DNA of 64,000 bases from the NCBI RefSeq assembly GCF_000278155.1, contig NZ_JH725095.1, forward strand, positions 124,001 to 188,000, written 5' to 3'. The translations under genes and the position numbers were made by a program. Source of the DNA: Bartonella doshiae NCTC 12862 = ATCC 700133 (GTDB lineage: Bacteria > Pseudomonadota > Alphaproteobacteria > Rhizobiales > Rhizobiaceae). Shown here one piece after another: positions 52,160 to 63,039 of the stretch. Positions within the stretch are counted from its first letter, which is position 1; each line of letters opens with the position of its first letter. The notes under the pieces are model-generated. The model worked only from the letters and a program-made list of their open reading frames with translations. It was not told the origin of the DNA and did not search any database.

Positions 52160-52491
52160 TCATGCGCCACAGTAAAATTATATGGGGGATGTGCGGTGGG
52201 TGTGCGTATTGGCTGGAAAGACGCAAAAGATAATATCATTCATCTCAAGACAAAAAAATAAATTCCAAACGGATGTCTTTCTTCTTATTTTACCAAAATG
52301 AGCAGAAATTCTTAAAAATACTCCTACTGACGATGAAATATTCATTTGTGGTAAAATTTGAACACATATTTTAAAAGCATAGAACCAAACTGGCATTTAA
52401 AAATCAGCCACATGGATTAAAAAAATTAGCAGCAACACATATAGAAAATTCAAGAGCAACAGTATCACAATCGAAAACACTTTTTGGTTAG
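52160..52491 (+). pseudogene. Remnant of a phage tyrosine integrase (C-terminal half)
   Basis: Pieces in shifting frames on the plus strand match the catalytic half of a tyrosine recombinase: VRIGWKDAKDNIIHLKTKK (52203-52260), then AEILKNTPTDDEIFICGKI (about 52309-52365), then NQPHGLKKLAATHIENSRAT and VSQSKTLFG, ending at 52491. HGLKKLAAT corresponds to the HxxR box (HGLRKxxAT), with the Arg replaced by Lys, so the active site is lost as well. It indicates that a phage once integrated here. Confidence 0.68.
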
Positions 52492-52660
52492 AGAAATGAC
52501 AATATGACATCTCTTTGACATAAGAAGTGTTGATCGTAAAAACTTGCCCTTACATTAATAAGAAACTCCCAAAAATTAGGAGTAATAATCAGAAAAATAT
52601 TGCAGAATCAATAATCAGAAAATCTCTTACAAATACGACAAACTATTAGTTCAATTAGCA

Positions 52661-54184
52661 TTAACTACCATCCATTGGAATCGTAACAACTCGCAACTTT
52701 CCATCTGGATGCGCAACAATGAATAAAGCATTTTTGCGTCCAGCTTCACGTAATTTATGAAAACGTTTTTTCACCTCATCAATTGTCGTAACAGCACTTT
52801 GATTGATATCAACAATCACGTCACCAATGCGAATACGCTTTTTATCCGCCATGCTATTCTGTGCAACAGATGTCACAACCAATCCCCGAAGCTTGTCAGT
52901 AATGGAATATCGCTGACGCAAATCATCTGTAAGTTCAGATAACGTCATACCCATAAATTGCATTGTTGCATTTTTTGATACAGCACCACTTTCCTTATCA
53001 TCAGATTCTTCTTCTGTATTTTCATTTACATCTGTTTCAACCAAACGCCCTAGTTTAACTTTTACTGCTTTTTCTTTTCCATTGCGCAAGACTGTAATAT
53101 CCACTACTTTTCCTGCTGGACTTTCTGCTACTAAACGCGGCAAATCACGAGCATTCTTAATTTGGAATTTACCAAAATAAAGAATGATATCTCCAACCTG
53201 TAGCTGACTATTATCTACCTCAGCATGTTCTATTTTTCCCGCAACTAATGCTCCCATCGCATTGTCTAATTTTAAACTTTTTGCAATATCCTCTGTCACT
53301 GGTTGAATATGAATAGCCAACCAACCACGCCTAATTTCTCCAAAATCACGTAATTGATTGATAACAGAAAGAGCCATATCCGATGGTATAGCAAAACCAA
53401 TACCAATCGACCCCCCAGAAGGTGAAATAATCGCTGTATTAATCCCGATCACCTCACCCTTTCTATCAAATAACGGACCTCCAGAATTGCCTCGGTTAAT
53501 CGCAGCATCTGTCTGAATAAAATTATCATAAGGACCAGCATTGAGATCACGATTACGTGCAGAAACAATACCAACTGTTACACTTCCACCAAAACCATAA
53601 GGATTACCGATAGCCATAACCCAATCACCAATGCGTACCCTTTCTGAATCACCAAAACGCACGGCTTTTAATTTTTTATATCCTGCATCCACTTGCAGCA
53701 GTGCCAAATCAGTTTTGCTATCCTTTCCAAGCAATTTTGCTTTCAGTTTTGTCCCATCGGTGAAATTAACCTCAATATCATCAGCATCAACGATAACATG
53801 GTAATTTGTAACGATAAGCCCCTTTTGTGCATCAATGACAAAACCGGAACCTAAAGAACGCACCTTTTGAAATTGGCTCCCTTTTTGACCATCTTTTGGT
53901 GTAAAAAAATCACTAAAATATTCTTGTAGCAATGAATCCTCTGAAATAACAGGGACAGAAGTGTTTTCATCCTGTTCGTTCCCATCAACTGTCTGTGTTG
54001 TGGAAATATTTACAACTGTCTCCAAAAGCTTAGAAGCTAGATCTGGAATGGAAAGGAGTGTATTTTCTGAAGCCCCCCCCCAAGACCAACTGCTTGGTCC
54101 TAGCAGACACAAAACCATACACACAGCAATTTTCACGGTAAAGCGCTTCATAAAAGTATTTTTACCCATAATATTCTTACCCAT
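52661..54184 (-). CDS. degP: Periplasmic serine protease DegP/HtrA
   Basis: DegP degrades or refolds damaged envelope proteins. The start is uncertain: ATGs at 54184, 54169 and 54151 all precede the signal peptide (KRFTVKIAVCMVLCLLGPSS); the TTG at 54205 is unlikely. The protease domain has the triad His (TNYHVIVDADD), Asp (KTDLALLQVD) and Ser (NRGNSGGPLFD). Two PDZ domains follow (about residues 290-380 and 410-500). Length (507 or less) is typical. It is the last gene of a thyA-folA-hflK-hflC-degP run; hflKC before degP is common in alphaproteobacteria. Confidence 0.95.
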   Translation of the reverse strand: MGKNIMGKNTFMKRFTVKIAVCMVLCLLGPSSWSWGGASENTLLSIPDLASKLLETVVNISTTQTVDGNEQDENTSVPVISEDSLLQEYFSDFFTPKDGQKGSQFQKVRSLGSGFVIDAQKGLIVTNYHVIVDADDIEVNFTDGTKLKAKLLGKDSKTDLALLQVDAGYKKLKAVRFGDSERVRIGDWVMAIGNPYGFGGSVTVGIVSARNRDLNAGPYDNFIQTDAAINRGNSGGPLFDRKGEVIGINTAIISPSGGSIGIGFAIPSDMALSVINQLRDFGEIRRGWLAIHIQPVTEDIAKSLKLDNAMGALVAGKIEHAEVDNSQLQVGDIILYFGKFQIKNARDLPRLVAESPAGKVVDITVLRNGKEKAVKVKLGRLVETDVNENTEEESDDKESGAVSKNATMQFMGMTLSELTDDLRQRYSITDKLRGLVVTSVAQNSMADKKRIRIGDVIVDINQSAVTTIDEVKKRFHKLREAGRKNALFIVAHPDGKLRVVTIPMDGS

Positions 54185-54326
54185 GTGTCTTTGACAATGT
54201 TGCAAAGAACAGCAAAATTTATCTATGAGAATCGGTATAGTGGAATATTATACCACCTTCATCAGGAAGAAAACGGCTACAGCTTACACCTCCTCATGAG
54301 TTCATAACCACACTCTATGATTTCAC

Positions 54327-55262
54327 TTACTCTGCCATAAATTTTGGACCAGTCTTATTGATACTATTATTCATCGCAGGTGGAAATTTTTTATTTACTT
54401 GCAACGGATGACGGAAATAGAAAAAGAAGTCCTCATTTGGTGAAATCACCATAGGAATGCGTTCCAAATTTTTGTATTGTTCCATTGCCAACCAAAAATC
54501 GTAAAAGGAGGGATTAATTTCTCTTGCATTCAGTAAAATACGAATACTTTCAGCTTGACCTTCACCACGAGTAATTTCAGCATCACGCTTTGCAGCTGCT
54601 ACGATTTCTTCATATTCACGATTAGCTTCTGCTATAATACGATCGCGTTCCTGCTGACCACGAGCACGAATATTTTCTGCAGCAGCCTCACGTTCAGCTG
54701 CCATTTGCCTATAAACATCTTCTGAAACAGCATCGGTCAAATCGGTTTTGCGAATACGTACATCAATAATAGTAATACCTAATGAACCAGCATCCACTGA
54801 AAACTGTCGCTGAACTTCAGCCATCATCGCTCCCCGTTCATCCGATAAAGCTGCTTTAAATTCTCGCTTACCATAAACGGCACGCAAAGCATCAATAAAA
54901 CGCGGTGCGAGATTTTCACGCGCAGCAATTTGCGGCCGCCCTGAGGCAATGCGCTGTAAAAACAACTTAGGATCTGTAATACGATAAATAAAGAACGCAT
55001 CTACTTCATAATAAGCACCACCACGAACTTGCACAGATTGTGTAGGAACATCATAACGTAACAACCGGTTATCTATAACAACCATCTTATCCAAAAAAGG
55101 AACCTTAAAATAAATACCAGGATTAGGTTCTACTTTCACAATTTGCCCAAAGCGCTTAATTGCTACTTGCTGACGAGGATAGACAATAAAAATAGCCATC
55201 CAAAAGGTCATCAGTATAACAATGATAACACTAAAAATAAACCAGAACCGAGATTGCTGCAT
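54327..55262 (-). CDS. hflC: HflC, regulator of FtsH protease
   Basis: HflC with HflK forms a membrane cage around FtsH that controls its proteolysis of membrane proteins. The 311-residue SPFH/band 7 protein has one N-terminal membrane helix (about residues 7-28), FGQIVKVEPNPGIYFKVPFL, the SPFH core and a long coiled coil (MAAEREAAAENIRARGQQER). It starts 2 bases after hflK, so translation is coupled. Confidence 0.95.
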   Translation of the reverse strand: MQQSRFWFIFSVIIVILMTFWMAIFIVYPRQQVAIKRFGQIVKVEPNPGIYFKVPFLDKMVVIDNRLLRYDVPTQSVQVRGGAYYEVDAFFIYRITDPKLFLQRIASGRPQIAARENLAPRFIDALRAVYGKREFKAALSDERGAMMAEVQRQFSVDAGSLGITIIDVRIRKTDLTDAVSEDVYRQMAAEREAAAENIRARGQQERDRIIAEANREYEEIVAAAKRDAEITRGEGQAESIRILLNAREINPSFYDFWLAMEQYKNLERIPMVISPNEDFFFYFRHPLQVNKKFPPAMNNSINKTGPKFMAE

Positions 55263-55264
55263 AA

Positions 55265-56410
55265 CTAGCGTCCTCCAGAAATGTTAGTATCTAATAATGG
55301 TGCAGAACGCTTTGATGTCGTCTTCATTTTTTCTGATGTATGACTACGCAACAACTCGTTCAAGGGTAAATAAGGCACCACTGGAGAATTTGCTTGATCA
55401 AAAACCAACTTATTTGGCGAAGAAAGAATACGCCCCATTGTCTCCATATAGAGACGATAACGGGACGCTTCTGGTGATATTGCAGCCTCGCGTGCTATAG
55501 CCTGAAAACGCTCAGCACGCCCTGTTGCTTCTTCAACTGTTTGTGCCTTTTCACCCTTTGCAATTTCCCGTGTACGGGAAGCCTCACCATTTGCTAAACC
55601 AATTTTAGTAAAACGTACACGATTTCCCTCTTCAATCATTCGCCCACGTTCCTGCTCTGCCTGCTGAACAGAATTAAATGCAGCGGCAACTTTCGTAGGG
55701 GGAGCAGCCTCACTAATCGATACACGACTTATTTCAACACCAAGCTGATATTTATCTACAGTCAACTGGATAATCTTTCTGACATCATCAGCAACTTCTT
55801 CTTTCTTATCGCGTAAGACATCATCAACTGGACGAGAGCCAATAACTTCACGCATTGCACTCTCAGCAACCTGACGTACTGTGCCTTCCTGATCATTTAC
55901 ATTAAATAAAAATTGCCCTGGACGCGCAATCCGATAGTAAACAGAAAAATTAACATTAACAATATTCTGATCACTTGAAAGCATCAAGCCTTCGCTTTGT
56001 TGTTTTTGACCAGACTGCCCACCAATTGCGATTGTTTTTTCTGTTAAAGGCAATTTCATATAGGTTTCTATTGGCCAAAAATGAAAATGCAAACCATCGC
56101 CAATAATCCCCGCTTTAGGGATACCAAAACGCAACTCCACTGCTTGTTCATTCTGCTGCACGATATAAAAAGACTGATACAATAAAAAAAACACTGCAAG
56201 CAGAAGTGACAGAATAACAAGACCACCCCCACCAAATTGTTTAAACTGATCCTGCCCTTTTCGCAAAATATCATCAATGTTGTGGTGATTACTACCACCG
56301 TTATTGCCACCAGAACTGAAAATATTCTTAGTCGGAGTTTTCTTGTCACCACCAATTTTATTTCTATCACCACCCCATGGGCTATTGCCATTTTGATTTG
56401 TCCAGGGCAT
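55265..56410 (-). CDS. hflK: HflK, regulator of FtsH protease
   Basis: The start at 56410 (MPWTNQNGNSPWGGDRNKIG) has GAGG 5 bases upstream and is preferred over the GTG at 56416, which overlaps that site. The 381-residue protein has the typical Gly/Asn-rich N-terminus, one membrane helix (about residues 62-82), and the SPFH domain with FYIVQQNEQAVELRFGIPK. It forms the HflKC complex with the next gene product. folA lies about 100 bases upstream on the same strand. Confidence 0.95.
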   Translation of the reverse strand: MPWTNQNGNSPWGGDRNKIGGDKKTPTKNIFSSGGNNGGSNHHNIDDILRKGQDQFKQFGGGGLVILSLLLAVFFLLYQSFYIVQQNEQAVELRFGIPKAGIIGDGLHFHFWPIETYMKLPLTEKTIAIGGQSGQKQQSEGLMLSSDQNIVNVNFSVYYRIARPGQFLFNVNDQEGTVRQVAESAMREVIGSRPVDDVLRDKKEEVADDVRKIIQLTVDKYQLGVEISRVSISEAAPPTKVAAAFNSVQQAEQERGRMIEEGNRVRFTKIGLANGEASRTREIAKGEKAQTVEEATGRAERFQAIAREAAISPEASRYRLYMETMGRILSSPNKLVFDQANSPVVPYLPLNELLRSHTSEKMKTTSKRSAPLLDTNISGGR

Positions 56411-56512
56411 CGTCACCTCTTTTCTAACTGAATACTATTCACTTGATTTTCTAAGAAGTCTTTTCTCTGATTATGATATATTTAACAAACTCCTTTCACT
56501 AATAATAAACGA

Positions 56513-57022
56513 TTATTCTCGTTCATAAACTACAAAGCGTGTAGGATGACTGTCTTTATCTCCTTCTGGGATATATTGTGTTTGCACAATAGTCCACTTT
56601 TCTTTATCAAAAACAGGAAAAAAACTATCGCCTTCAATGGAAGCTAAGACTTCTGTAAGAAATATTTTGTCAGCAATGCTCAATCCTTGTTGAAAAATTT
56701 CACCACCGCCAATAATGAAAACTGCATCCGCACCATTTTGAAAGGCCACCTTTTTTGCAATAGAGCAAGCCTGAGATAAAGAATGAGCGACAACAGCACC
56801 TTCAGCTGTAAAAGCATGATTACGGGTAATAACAATATTTGTACGCCCTGGTAAAGGACGACCAAGAGATTCCCAAGTTTTTCGTCCCATAATAACAGGT
56901 TTAGCGAAAGTTAAAGCCTTAAAGCGCTGCAAATCTGTCGCGAGGTGCCAAGGCATTGCCCCCTCACGACCAATAACACCATTTTCTGCAACAGCAGCAA
57001 TCAAATAAATTGGAAAACTCAT
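56513..57022 (-). CDS. folA: Dihydrofolate reductase
   Basis: This 169-residue NADPH enzyme regenerates tetrahydrofolate. It starts [20 protein letters not shown], with the substrate loop [17 protein letters not shown] (trimethoprim-contact region, with the Trp and acidic Asp), and cofactor motifs [20 protein letters not shown] and [10 protein letters not shown]. Its ATG overlaps the thyA stop by four bases (ATGA), so the two are coupled; ThyA turns methylene-THF into DHF that FolA then recycles. Confidence 0.96.
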   Translation of the reverse strand: MSFPIYLIAAVAENGVIGREGAMPWHLATDLQRFKALTFAKPVIMGRKTWESLGRPLPGRTNIVITRNHAFTAEGAVVAHSLSQACSIAKKVAFQNGADAVFIIGGGEIFQQGLSIADKIFLTEVLASIEGDSFFPVFDKEKWTIVQTQYIPEGDKDSHPTRFVVYERE

Positions 57023-57813
57023 ATTGCTACCGGTGCCTTGATATGTGACTGTGCTTCATAATTAAGTAATTCAAAATCCTCAAATTTAAAAGAAAAAAGA
57101 TCTTTTACCGCAGAATTTATAAGCATCAACGGTAAAGTATTTGGTGTACGAGACAACTGACATTTCGCCTGCTCAAAATGATTGGAATAAAGGTGAGCAT
57201 CACCAAGAGTATGAATAAATTCGCCTATTTTCAGCCCACTCACCTGCGCAATCATCATTGTTAACAATGCATAAGAAGCAATATTGAATGGAACACCCAA
57301 GAAAATATCTGCTGAACGCTGATAAAGCTGACAAGATAACGTACCATCAGCAACGTAAAATTGAAAAAAACAATGACAAGGAGGTAAAGCCATTTCCTTT
57401 ATCAATGCAGGATTCCACGCGGACACAATCAAACGACGAGAGTCAGGCGTTTCTTTAATCATAGTCAAAAGATCACTTATTTGATCAATAGGATGCCCTC
57501 CAGGATTTGGCCAAGAACGCCATTGATAGCCATAAATAGGACCAAGGTTCCCTTTCTCATCAGCCCACTCATCCCAAATTGATACACCACGTTCCTTCAA
57601 CCATCCCACATTTGTATCACCTCTAAGAAACCATAACAGCTCATAAATAATCGAACGTAAATGCAATTTCTTCGTTGTCAACAATGGAAATCCGGCTTGC
57701 AAATCAAATCGCATCTGATATCCAAAAACTGATCGCGTCCCAACACCGGTACGATCCATACGATCAATGCCGTTATTTAAAACATGCGATAAAAGATCAA
57801 GATAGATTTTCAT
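57019..57813 (-). CDS. thyA: Thymidylate synthase
   Basis: ThyA methylates dUMP to dTMP. The start at 57813 ([20 protein letters not shown]) gives 264 residues, exactly the E. coli length; the frame extends to 57861 without family support. Key motifs: [37 protein letters not shown], the active-site Cys in [28 protein letters not shown] and DAHLYSNH. First gene of the minus-strand run toward degP, divergent from the MFS genes at 58007. Confidence 0.97.
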   Translation of the reverse strand: MKIYLDLLSHVLNNGIDRMDRTGVGTRSVFGYQMRFDLQAGFPLLTTKKLHLRSIIYELLWFLRGDTNVGWLKERGVSIWDEWADEKGNLGPIYGYQWRSWPNPGGHPIDQISDLLTMIKETPDSRRLIVSAWNPALIKEMALPPCHCFFQFYVADGTLSCQLYQRSADIFLGVPFNIASYALLTMMIAQVSGLKIGEFIHTLGDAHLYSNHFEQAKCQLSRTPNTLPLMLINSAVKDLFSFKFEDFELLNYEAQSHIKAPVAI

Positions 57814-58006
57814 ATAAATATTATGGTTGATTCTTAACGTTACAGGAAATAAAAACTTCAAAATTTATAAAAATACAATTCAAAAAATCCTCCTCCTAAA
57901 CATCTTTTATAGGAAATCATTATTATACGATTGCATTTTGATGAATCAAATCGTAAATAAATTTTAAAAGAAACAAGTTAGGTATAATCATAAAAGGGAT
58001 AAATTT

Positions 58007-59314
58007 ATGGAGAATGAACCAACTTTAGCACCACATGATACAAGAAAACGTATCTGGGCTATCGTGTCCAGTGCATCAGGTAATCTAGTAGAATGGTATG
58101 ACTTTTATGTTTATTCCTTTACATCCATTTACTTTGCATCACAATTTTTTCCCTCAGAAGGCAATGTCGTTACGCAACTTTTAATGGCTGCTGGTGTCTT
58201 TGCTATTGGTTTTCTTATGCGCCCAATCGGCGGATGGCTTTTTGGCTTCATTGCCGATCGTTACGGACGCAAACGCTCAATGCTTATCTCTGTTTTTATG
58301 ATGTGTGGTGGTTCGTTCTTAATCGCCCTACTCCCTACCTATGAAACCATTGGAGTAGCAGCGGGAATTCTTTTACTTTTGCTCAGAATGCTTCAGGGGC
58401 TTTCTGTCGGTGGTGAATATGGTACAACAGCAACTTATATGAGCGAAATCGCCCTCAAAAATCGCCGAGGATTTTTTAGCTCTTTCCAATACACCACACT
58501 GATTGGTGGTCAACTTCTAGCTAGTCTTGTTATATTCATTTTAGCACTTTATCTCACTGAAGATCAGCTAAAAGCATGGGGCTGGCGTATTCCATTTGCC
58601 ATTGGTGGACTAGGAGCAATTGTTGCGGTTTATCTACGCCGCACGCTCCATGAGACAACGACCAAAGAAAGTCGTTCTAGTGCACAAGCTGGTAGTATTA
58701 GAGGACTTCTAAGCAACCACCGAAAAGCTTTTTTTCTAGTTATCGGCTTTACCGCTGGAGGATCACTCACATTCTACACCTATACGACTTACATGCAGAA
58801 ATATCTGATTACAACCACCGGCTTTGATAAACATACAGCCACAACTGTTATGACTGCTGCGCTCTTTGTTTTCATGTTACTTCAACCTGCATTTGGTTTT
58901 ATGGCTGATAAAATTGGAACAAGAACTTCACTCCTTATTTGGAGTGTCCTATCTATTATCTTTACCATTCCTGGACTTAATGTGATTGGTAGTACTGATA
59001 GTACATGGATTGCTTTATCAGTCATTATTGGAATGCTCTGCATTATGAGCTTTTATACATCCATCTCTGGCATTGTAAAATCAGAAATGTTTCCCGCTTC
59101 AGTGCGGGCAATGGGAGTTGGACTCTCTTATGCTATTGCCAACGCACTGTTTGGCGGTTCTGCTGAATATGTCGCGCTTGGATTAAAAGATCTTGGATAT
59201 GAATCTGTCTTCTATTTTTATATAACCGGCATGATGATTATTGCATTCATTTCTGTTCTCTTAATGCCCGATGCCCGGAAAGAGGGTTATCTTCAAGGTG
59301 ATAGTATCCATTAA
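58007..59314 (+). CDS. MHS-family MFS transporter, copy 1
   Basis: The 435-residue transporter belongs to the metabolite:H+ symporter family (relatives include KgtP, ProP and ShiA). Hallmarks: [20 protein letters not shown] (helix 1), the MFS loop motif [40 protein letters not shown], and twelve hydrophobic helices. The MHS identity is clear; the substrate (2-oxoglutarate, proline/betaine or another acid) cannot be read from the sequence. SD AAGGG precedes the ATG. First of three tandem paralogues. Confidence 0.88.
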   Translation: MENEPTLAPHDTRKRIWAIVSSASGNLVEWYDFYVYSFTSIYFASQFFPSEGNVVTQLLMAAGVFAIGFLMRPIGGWLFGFIADRYGRKRSMLISVFMMCGGSFLIALLPTYETIGVAAGILLLLLRMLQGLSVGGEYGTTATYMSEIALKNRRGFFSSFQYTTLIGGQLLASLVIFILALYLTEDQLKAWGWRIPFAIGGLGAIVAVYLRRTLHETTTKESRSSAQAGSIRGLLSNHRKAFFLVIGFTAGGSLTFYTYTTYMQKYLITTTGFDKHTATTVMTAALFVFMLLQPAFGFMADKIGTRTSLLIWSVLSIIFTIPGLNVIGSTDSTWIALSVIIGMLCIMSFYTSISGIVKSEMFPASVRAMGVGLSYAIANALFGGSAEYVALGLKDLGYESVFYFYITGMMIIAFISVLLMPDARKEGYLQGDSIH

Positions 59315-59328
59315 ATTTTCTAAACTAA

Positions 59329-59360
59329 ATCAAGAATCCCGATTTTTCGGGCTTCTTGAT
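59329..59360 (+). terminator. Terminator after MFS copy 1
   Basis: ATCAAGAA...TTCTTGAT and CCCGA/TCGGG pair around a T-rich loop directly after the stop codon. The structure is stable but lacks a long T tail. Confidence 0.7.
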
Positions 59361-59920
59361 TATGATAATACTGTAAAATAAATATTTACAATCTATTATA
59401 GACACGCCTTTCATATCATAAACATCTCTCGTATCATAAAGGAGCGATATCCTCTTCTTTGATATGAACCATGATGAATAAATTATCCCATGTTATGACC
59501 GTATATTTTTCATGATAGTAATAAATCCATTATACTTAGCTTGAAAAACATCAGATCTGTTTTAATTAAGGTCCTCTTTTCTTTATCAAAAATAAGCAAA
59601 ACATCGTTTCCTTATTTGTCTAATAATGGAAATTAAACCGCATCTATTATCACCAATCAATCCTCTCTCAACACCCCTTTCTAATCTGAATGATCAATGA
59701 CACCGTTAAAGATACAATAAAAATCAAAACATACCTTCCTATAAATATGAGCACCGTTTTTGTTCTATGACAAAAATAAAAACTGCAAACATCATGGAAA
59801 TAAGCCGCTTCACCCCTCCCTTTTTTAAAGAAACATCGCAATATGATTGAATTTTTATGGCTTAAACTATAAACAACTTTAAAGAGAAGAAAAGTTATAA
59901 ATCTAAAAGGGGAATACTTC
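59361..59920. other. Gap between MFS copies 1 and 2
   Basis: About 560 AT-rich bases. The frame at 59668-59922 (minus) has no recognisable content. It should contain the promoter for copy 2. I see no clear gene-tail remnant here, unlike the gap after copy 2. Confidence 0.4.
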
Positions 59921-61231
59921 ATGAATAATCAAACAACTTTAGATCCACATGATACAAGGAAACGTATTTTTGCTATCATATCCAGTGCATCAGGAAATCT
60001 GGTAGAATGGTACGATTTTTATGCTTACTCCTTTGCATCGGTTTATTTTGCATCACAATTTTTTCCTGAAGATGAAGATATCGTTACACAACTGTTAAAA
60101 ACTGCAGGAATCTTTTTTATTGGCTTTCTTATGCGTCCAATTGGAGCATGGCTCTTTGGATTCATTGCGGATCGTTATGGACGTAAACGCTCAATGCTTA
60201 TTTCTGTTTTTATGATGTGTGGTGGCTCTTTTCTCATTGCCATACTTCCTACTTATAAAACCTTGGGAATAACAGCAGCATTTCTCCTCCTTTTAGTCCG
60301 CATGTTTCAAGGACTTTCCGTTGGCGGTGAATATGGTACAGCAGCAACTTATATGAGCGAAGTTGCACCCAAAAATCGCCGTGGGCTCTTTGCTTCTTTT
60401 CAATATGCAACAACGATCACAGGTCAACTTCTCGCAAGTTTTATAATATTTATTTTATCCCTTTACCTTACTGAAGATCAGTTAAAAGCGTGGGGCTGGC
60501 GTATTCCTTTTGTCATTGGTGGTTTTGGAGCAATTGTTGCAATTTATCTGCGTAGTTTTCTCCATGAAACAACAACCCGCAAAAGCCGCTCTGAACAACA
60601 TTCTGGTAGTCTTAGAGAACTTTTTCGCAATCATAAAAAAGCTTTCTTTTTGATTGTTGGCTTTACAGCTGGTGGATCACTCACATTTTATACATACACC
60701 ACTTATATGCAAAAATATCTGATCACAACCACGGGCTTTGATAAACAAACCGCAACAACGATAATGACTGCCGCCCTCTTTATTTTTGTGCTACTCCAAC
60801 CCGTTTTTGGTTCCATAGCCGATAAAATTGGAGCAAGAGCTTCACTCATTAGTTGGAGTACCTTATCCATTATCTGCACCATTCCTGTACTTAAAATGAT
60901 TGGGAATTCCCATAATGCATGGGCAGCATTCTTAATCATCATTGGAATACTCTGTATTATGAGTTTTTATACGTCCATTGCTGGTATCATAAAAGCAGAA
61001 TTGTTCCCAGCCTCAATCCGCGCAATTGGTGTTGGATTTGCTTTTGCCATTGGGAATGCACTATTTGGCGGTTCTGCTGAATATGTAGCGCTCGGATTAA
61101 AAAATATGGGATACGAATCTGTTTTCTTTTTTTACATAGTTGGTATGATGGTCATTGCTTTTATCGCGATTCTCCTTATGCCAGATATAAATAAAGGAGG
61201 ATATCTCGATAAAGAAAACCAGAATTATTAA
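59921..61231 (+). CDS. MHS-family MFS transporter, copy 2
   Basis: The 436-residue paralogue has the same hallmarks: [80 protein letters not shown] near the end. It is open throughout. AGGGG lies about 9 bases before the ATG. It differs from copy 1 mainly in the loop near residues 55-65 and the C-terminal tail. Same family and substrate uncertainty as copy 1. Confidence 0.88.
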   Translation: MNNQTTLDPHDTRKRIFAIISSASGNLVEWYDFYAYSFASVYFASQFFPEDEDIVTQLLKTAGIFFIGFLMRPIGAWLFGFIADRYGRKRSMLISVFMMCGGSFLIAILPTYKTLGITAAFLLLLVRMFQGLSVGGEYGTAATYMSEVAPKNRRGLFASFQYATTITGQLLASFIIFILSLYLTEDQLKAWGWRIPFVIGGFGAIVAIYLRSFLHETTTRKSRSEQHSGSLRELFRNHKKAFFLIVGFTAGGSLTFYTYTTYMQKYLITTTGFDKQTATTIMTAALFIFVLLQPVFGSIADKIGARASLISWSTLSIICTIPVLKMIGNSHNAWAAFLIIIGILCIMSFYTSIAGIIKAELFPASIRAIGVGFAFAIGNALFGGSAEYVALGLKNMGYESVFFFYIVGMMVIAFIAILLMPDINKGGYLDKENQNY

Positions 61232-61244
61232 ACTTTCTACAGAT

Positions 61245-61271
61245 AAAAAAGCCCAAAAATTGGGCTTTTTT
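61245..61271. terminator. Bidirectional terminator after MFS copy 2
   Basis: AAAAAAGCCCA pairs with TGGGCTTTTTT around AAAAT. The hairpin and the following TATAATGGATGCATAAACAT are repeated almost exactly after copy 3. Confidence 0.87.
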
Positions 61272-61294
61272 ATAATGGATGCATAAACATTTAG

Positions 61295-61470
61295 CTTTCA
61301 ACAAAAGTATAAAATCATACAATTTGTACACAAACTATAAATATCATCTCTGAATTTTTGAAACGGTTATTTTAAAACTCTCCTCATTAAAATCCAAGAC
61401 ATCTTAGGCCTATTTTTCAATGCATTCTGTAAGTCTTTGAAAGCCGATGTGATCAGTACAACTCTTTCCC
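61295..61470 (-). pseudogene. Degraded copy of the tail of the gene at 63040
   Basis: After the shared terminator the DNA here still aligns with the 3' part of the convergent gene at 63040-63345. Examples are AAGACATCTTAGGCCTATTTTTCAA here against ATACATCCTGAACCCATTTTTCAA there (near 63172-63197), and TTCTGTAAGTCTTTGAAAGC against TTCTAATTCTTTTGGATC. No open frame remains. It appears to be the piece of the downstream gene carried along when the transporter was duplicated. Boundaries are approximate. Confidence 0.55.
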
Positions 61471-61656
61471 CAATTATAAAAATAATACCTTTAACGTACA
61501 GAAATATAAAGTAAAGAAAGGTGTTCTAAGAAGCTTTTATGAAGAATTACCATGATACAATTGGATTTTGGTAATAAAAACCTAAATTGTAATTATAGGG
61601 AGCGTAAAAAATTTAAAATAAAAAATAAATTACAAAAACAAAAAGGGGATAACTCA

Positions 61657-62961
61657 ATGAAAAATGCAACAGCTTTAACCCCAGATGATACTAAAAAACG
61701 TATTTTTGCTATCATATCCAGTGCATCAGGAAATCTCGTAGAATGGTATGATTTTTATGTTTATTCATTTACATCTATTTACTTTGCATCACAATTCTTC
61801 CCTTCAAATGGCGATATCGTTACACAACTGTTAAAAACTGCAGGAATCTTTTTTATTGGCTTTCTTATGCGTCCAATTGGTGGTTGGCTTTTTGGATTTA
61901 TTGCTGATCGCTATGGACGTAAACGCTCAATGCTCATTTCTATTTTTATGATGTGTGGCGGCTCTTTTATCATTGCCATACTTCCCACCTACGAAACTAT
62001 TGGAGTAACAGCAGCAGTTCTTCTTCTTTTAGTCAGAATGATGCAAGGCCTTTCAGCGGGTGGTGAATATGGTACAGCAGCAACTTATATGAGTGAAGTT
62101 GCCCTTAAAAATCATCGCGGTCTTTTTGCCTCTTTCCAATCTGCTACACTTATTACGGGTCAACTTCTTGCCAGTTTTATTATATTTATTTTGGCACTAT
62201 ACCTCACTGAAGATCAGTTAAAAACGTGGGGTTGGCGTATTCCTTTCGCGATTGGTGGACTAGGAGCAATAATTGCAATTTATCTCTGTCGCTCACTCCA
62301 TGAAACAACAACAAAAGAAAGCCGCTCTAAAAAACATACTGGTAGTCTTAAGGAACTCCTCACAAAACACAGAAAAGCCTTTTTGGCAATTGCTTGCTTT
62401 GCATCTGGAGGATCTCTTACATTTTATACTTGTACAACTTATATGCAAAAATATCTGATCACAACCACCGGATTTGACAAACACACAGCTACAACAATAA
62501 TGACTGTTGCGCTCTTTGTGTTCATACTATTTCAACCCCTTTTTGGTTTCCTAGCCGATAAAATTGGAACAAAAACTCTGCTCATCATTTAGAGTATCCT
62601 CTCAGCTCTCTTTACATTTCCTGGACTGATATTGATCGGGAACACACATAATACATGGGTTGCTCTATCGGTCATTATTGGACTGCTTTGTATTATGAGT
62701 ATGTATACATCCATCTCTGGTGTCGTAAAATCAGCCATGTTCCCCGCTTCAGTACGAGCGCTAGGTGTTAGTTTTTCCCACGCTATTGGCAATGCAATAT
62801 TTGGTGGTTCTGCTGAATATGTAGCACTTGGATTAAAAAATATAGGACACGAATCTCTCTTTTACTTTTACATAACTGCTGTAATAATTATGGCATTCAT
62901 AGCGCTTCTCTTTGTACCGGATATGAGCAAAGGAGGATATCTTCAAAATGAGATTCATTAA
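61657..62961 (+). pseudogene. MHS-family MFS transporter, copy 3, closed by an amber codon
   Basis: The start MKNATALTPDDTKKRIFAII at 61657 has AGGGG about 10 bases upstream; the longer frame from 61552 adds a non-family tail. The protein matches copies 1 and 2 through to LLII, where TAG (62590-62592) replaces the TGG that encodes Trp in copies 1 and 2 (SLLIWS/LISWS). The same frame then continues SILSALFTFPGL to a normal end at 62961, so only one base change separates it from an intact gene. It lacks about the last third if translation stops. Very recent inactivation or amber suppression are possible. Confidence 0.82.
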
Positions 62962-62979
62962 ACTGTCTATATAAAAATA

Positions 62980-63004
62980 AAAAAGCCCAAAAATGGGCTT
63001 TTTT
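62980..63004. terminator. Bidirectional terminator after MFS copy 3
   Basis: AAAAAGCCCA pairs with TGGGCTTTTT around an A-rich loop, between the convergent copy 3 and the gene at 63040. It is nearly the same as the hairpin at 61245. Confidence 0.87.
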
Positions 63005-63039
63005 ATAATGGATGCATAAACATGCAGCTTTAATAATAT

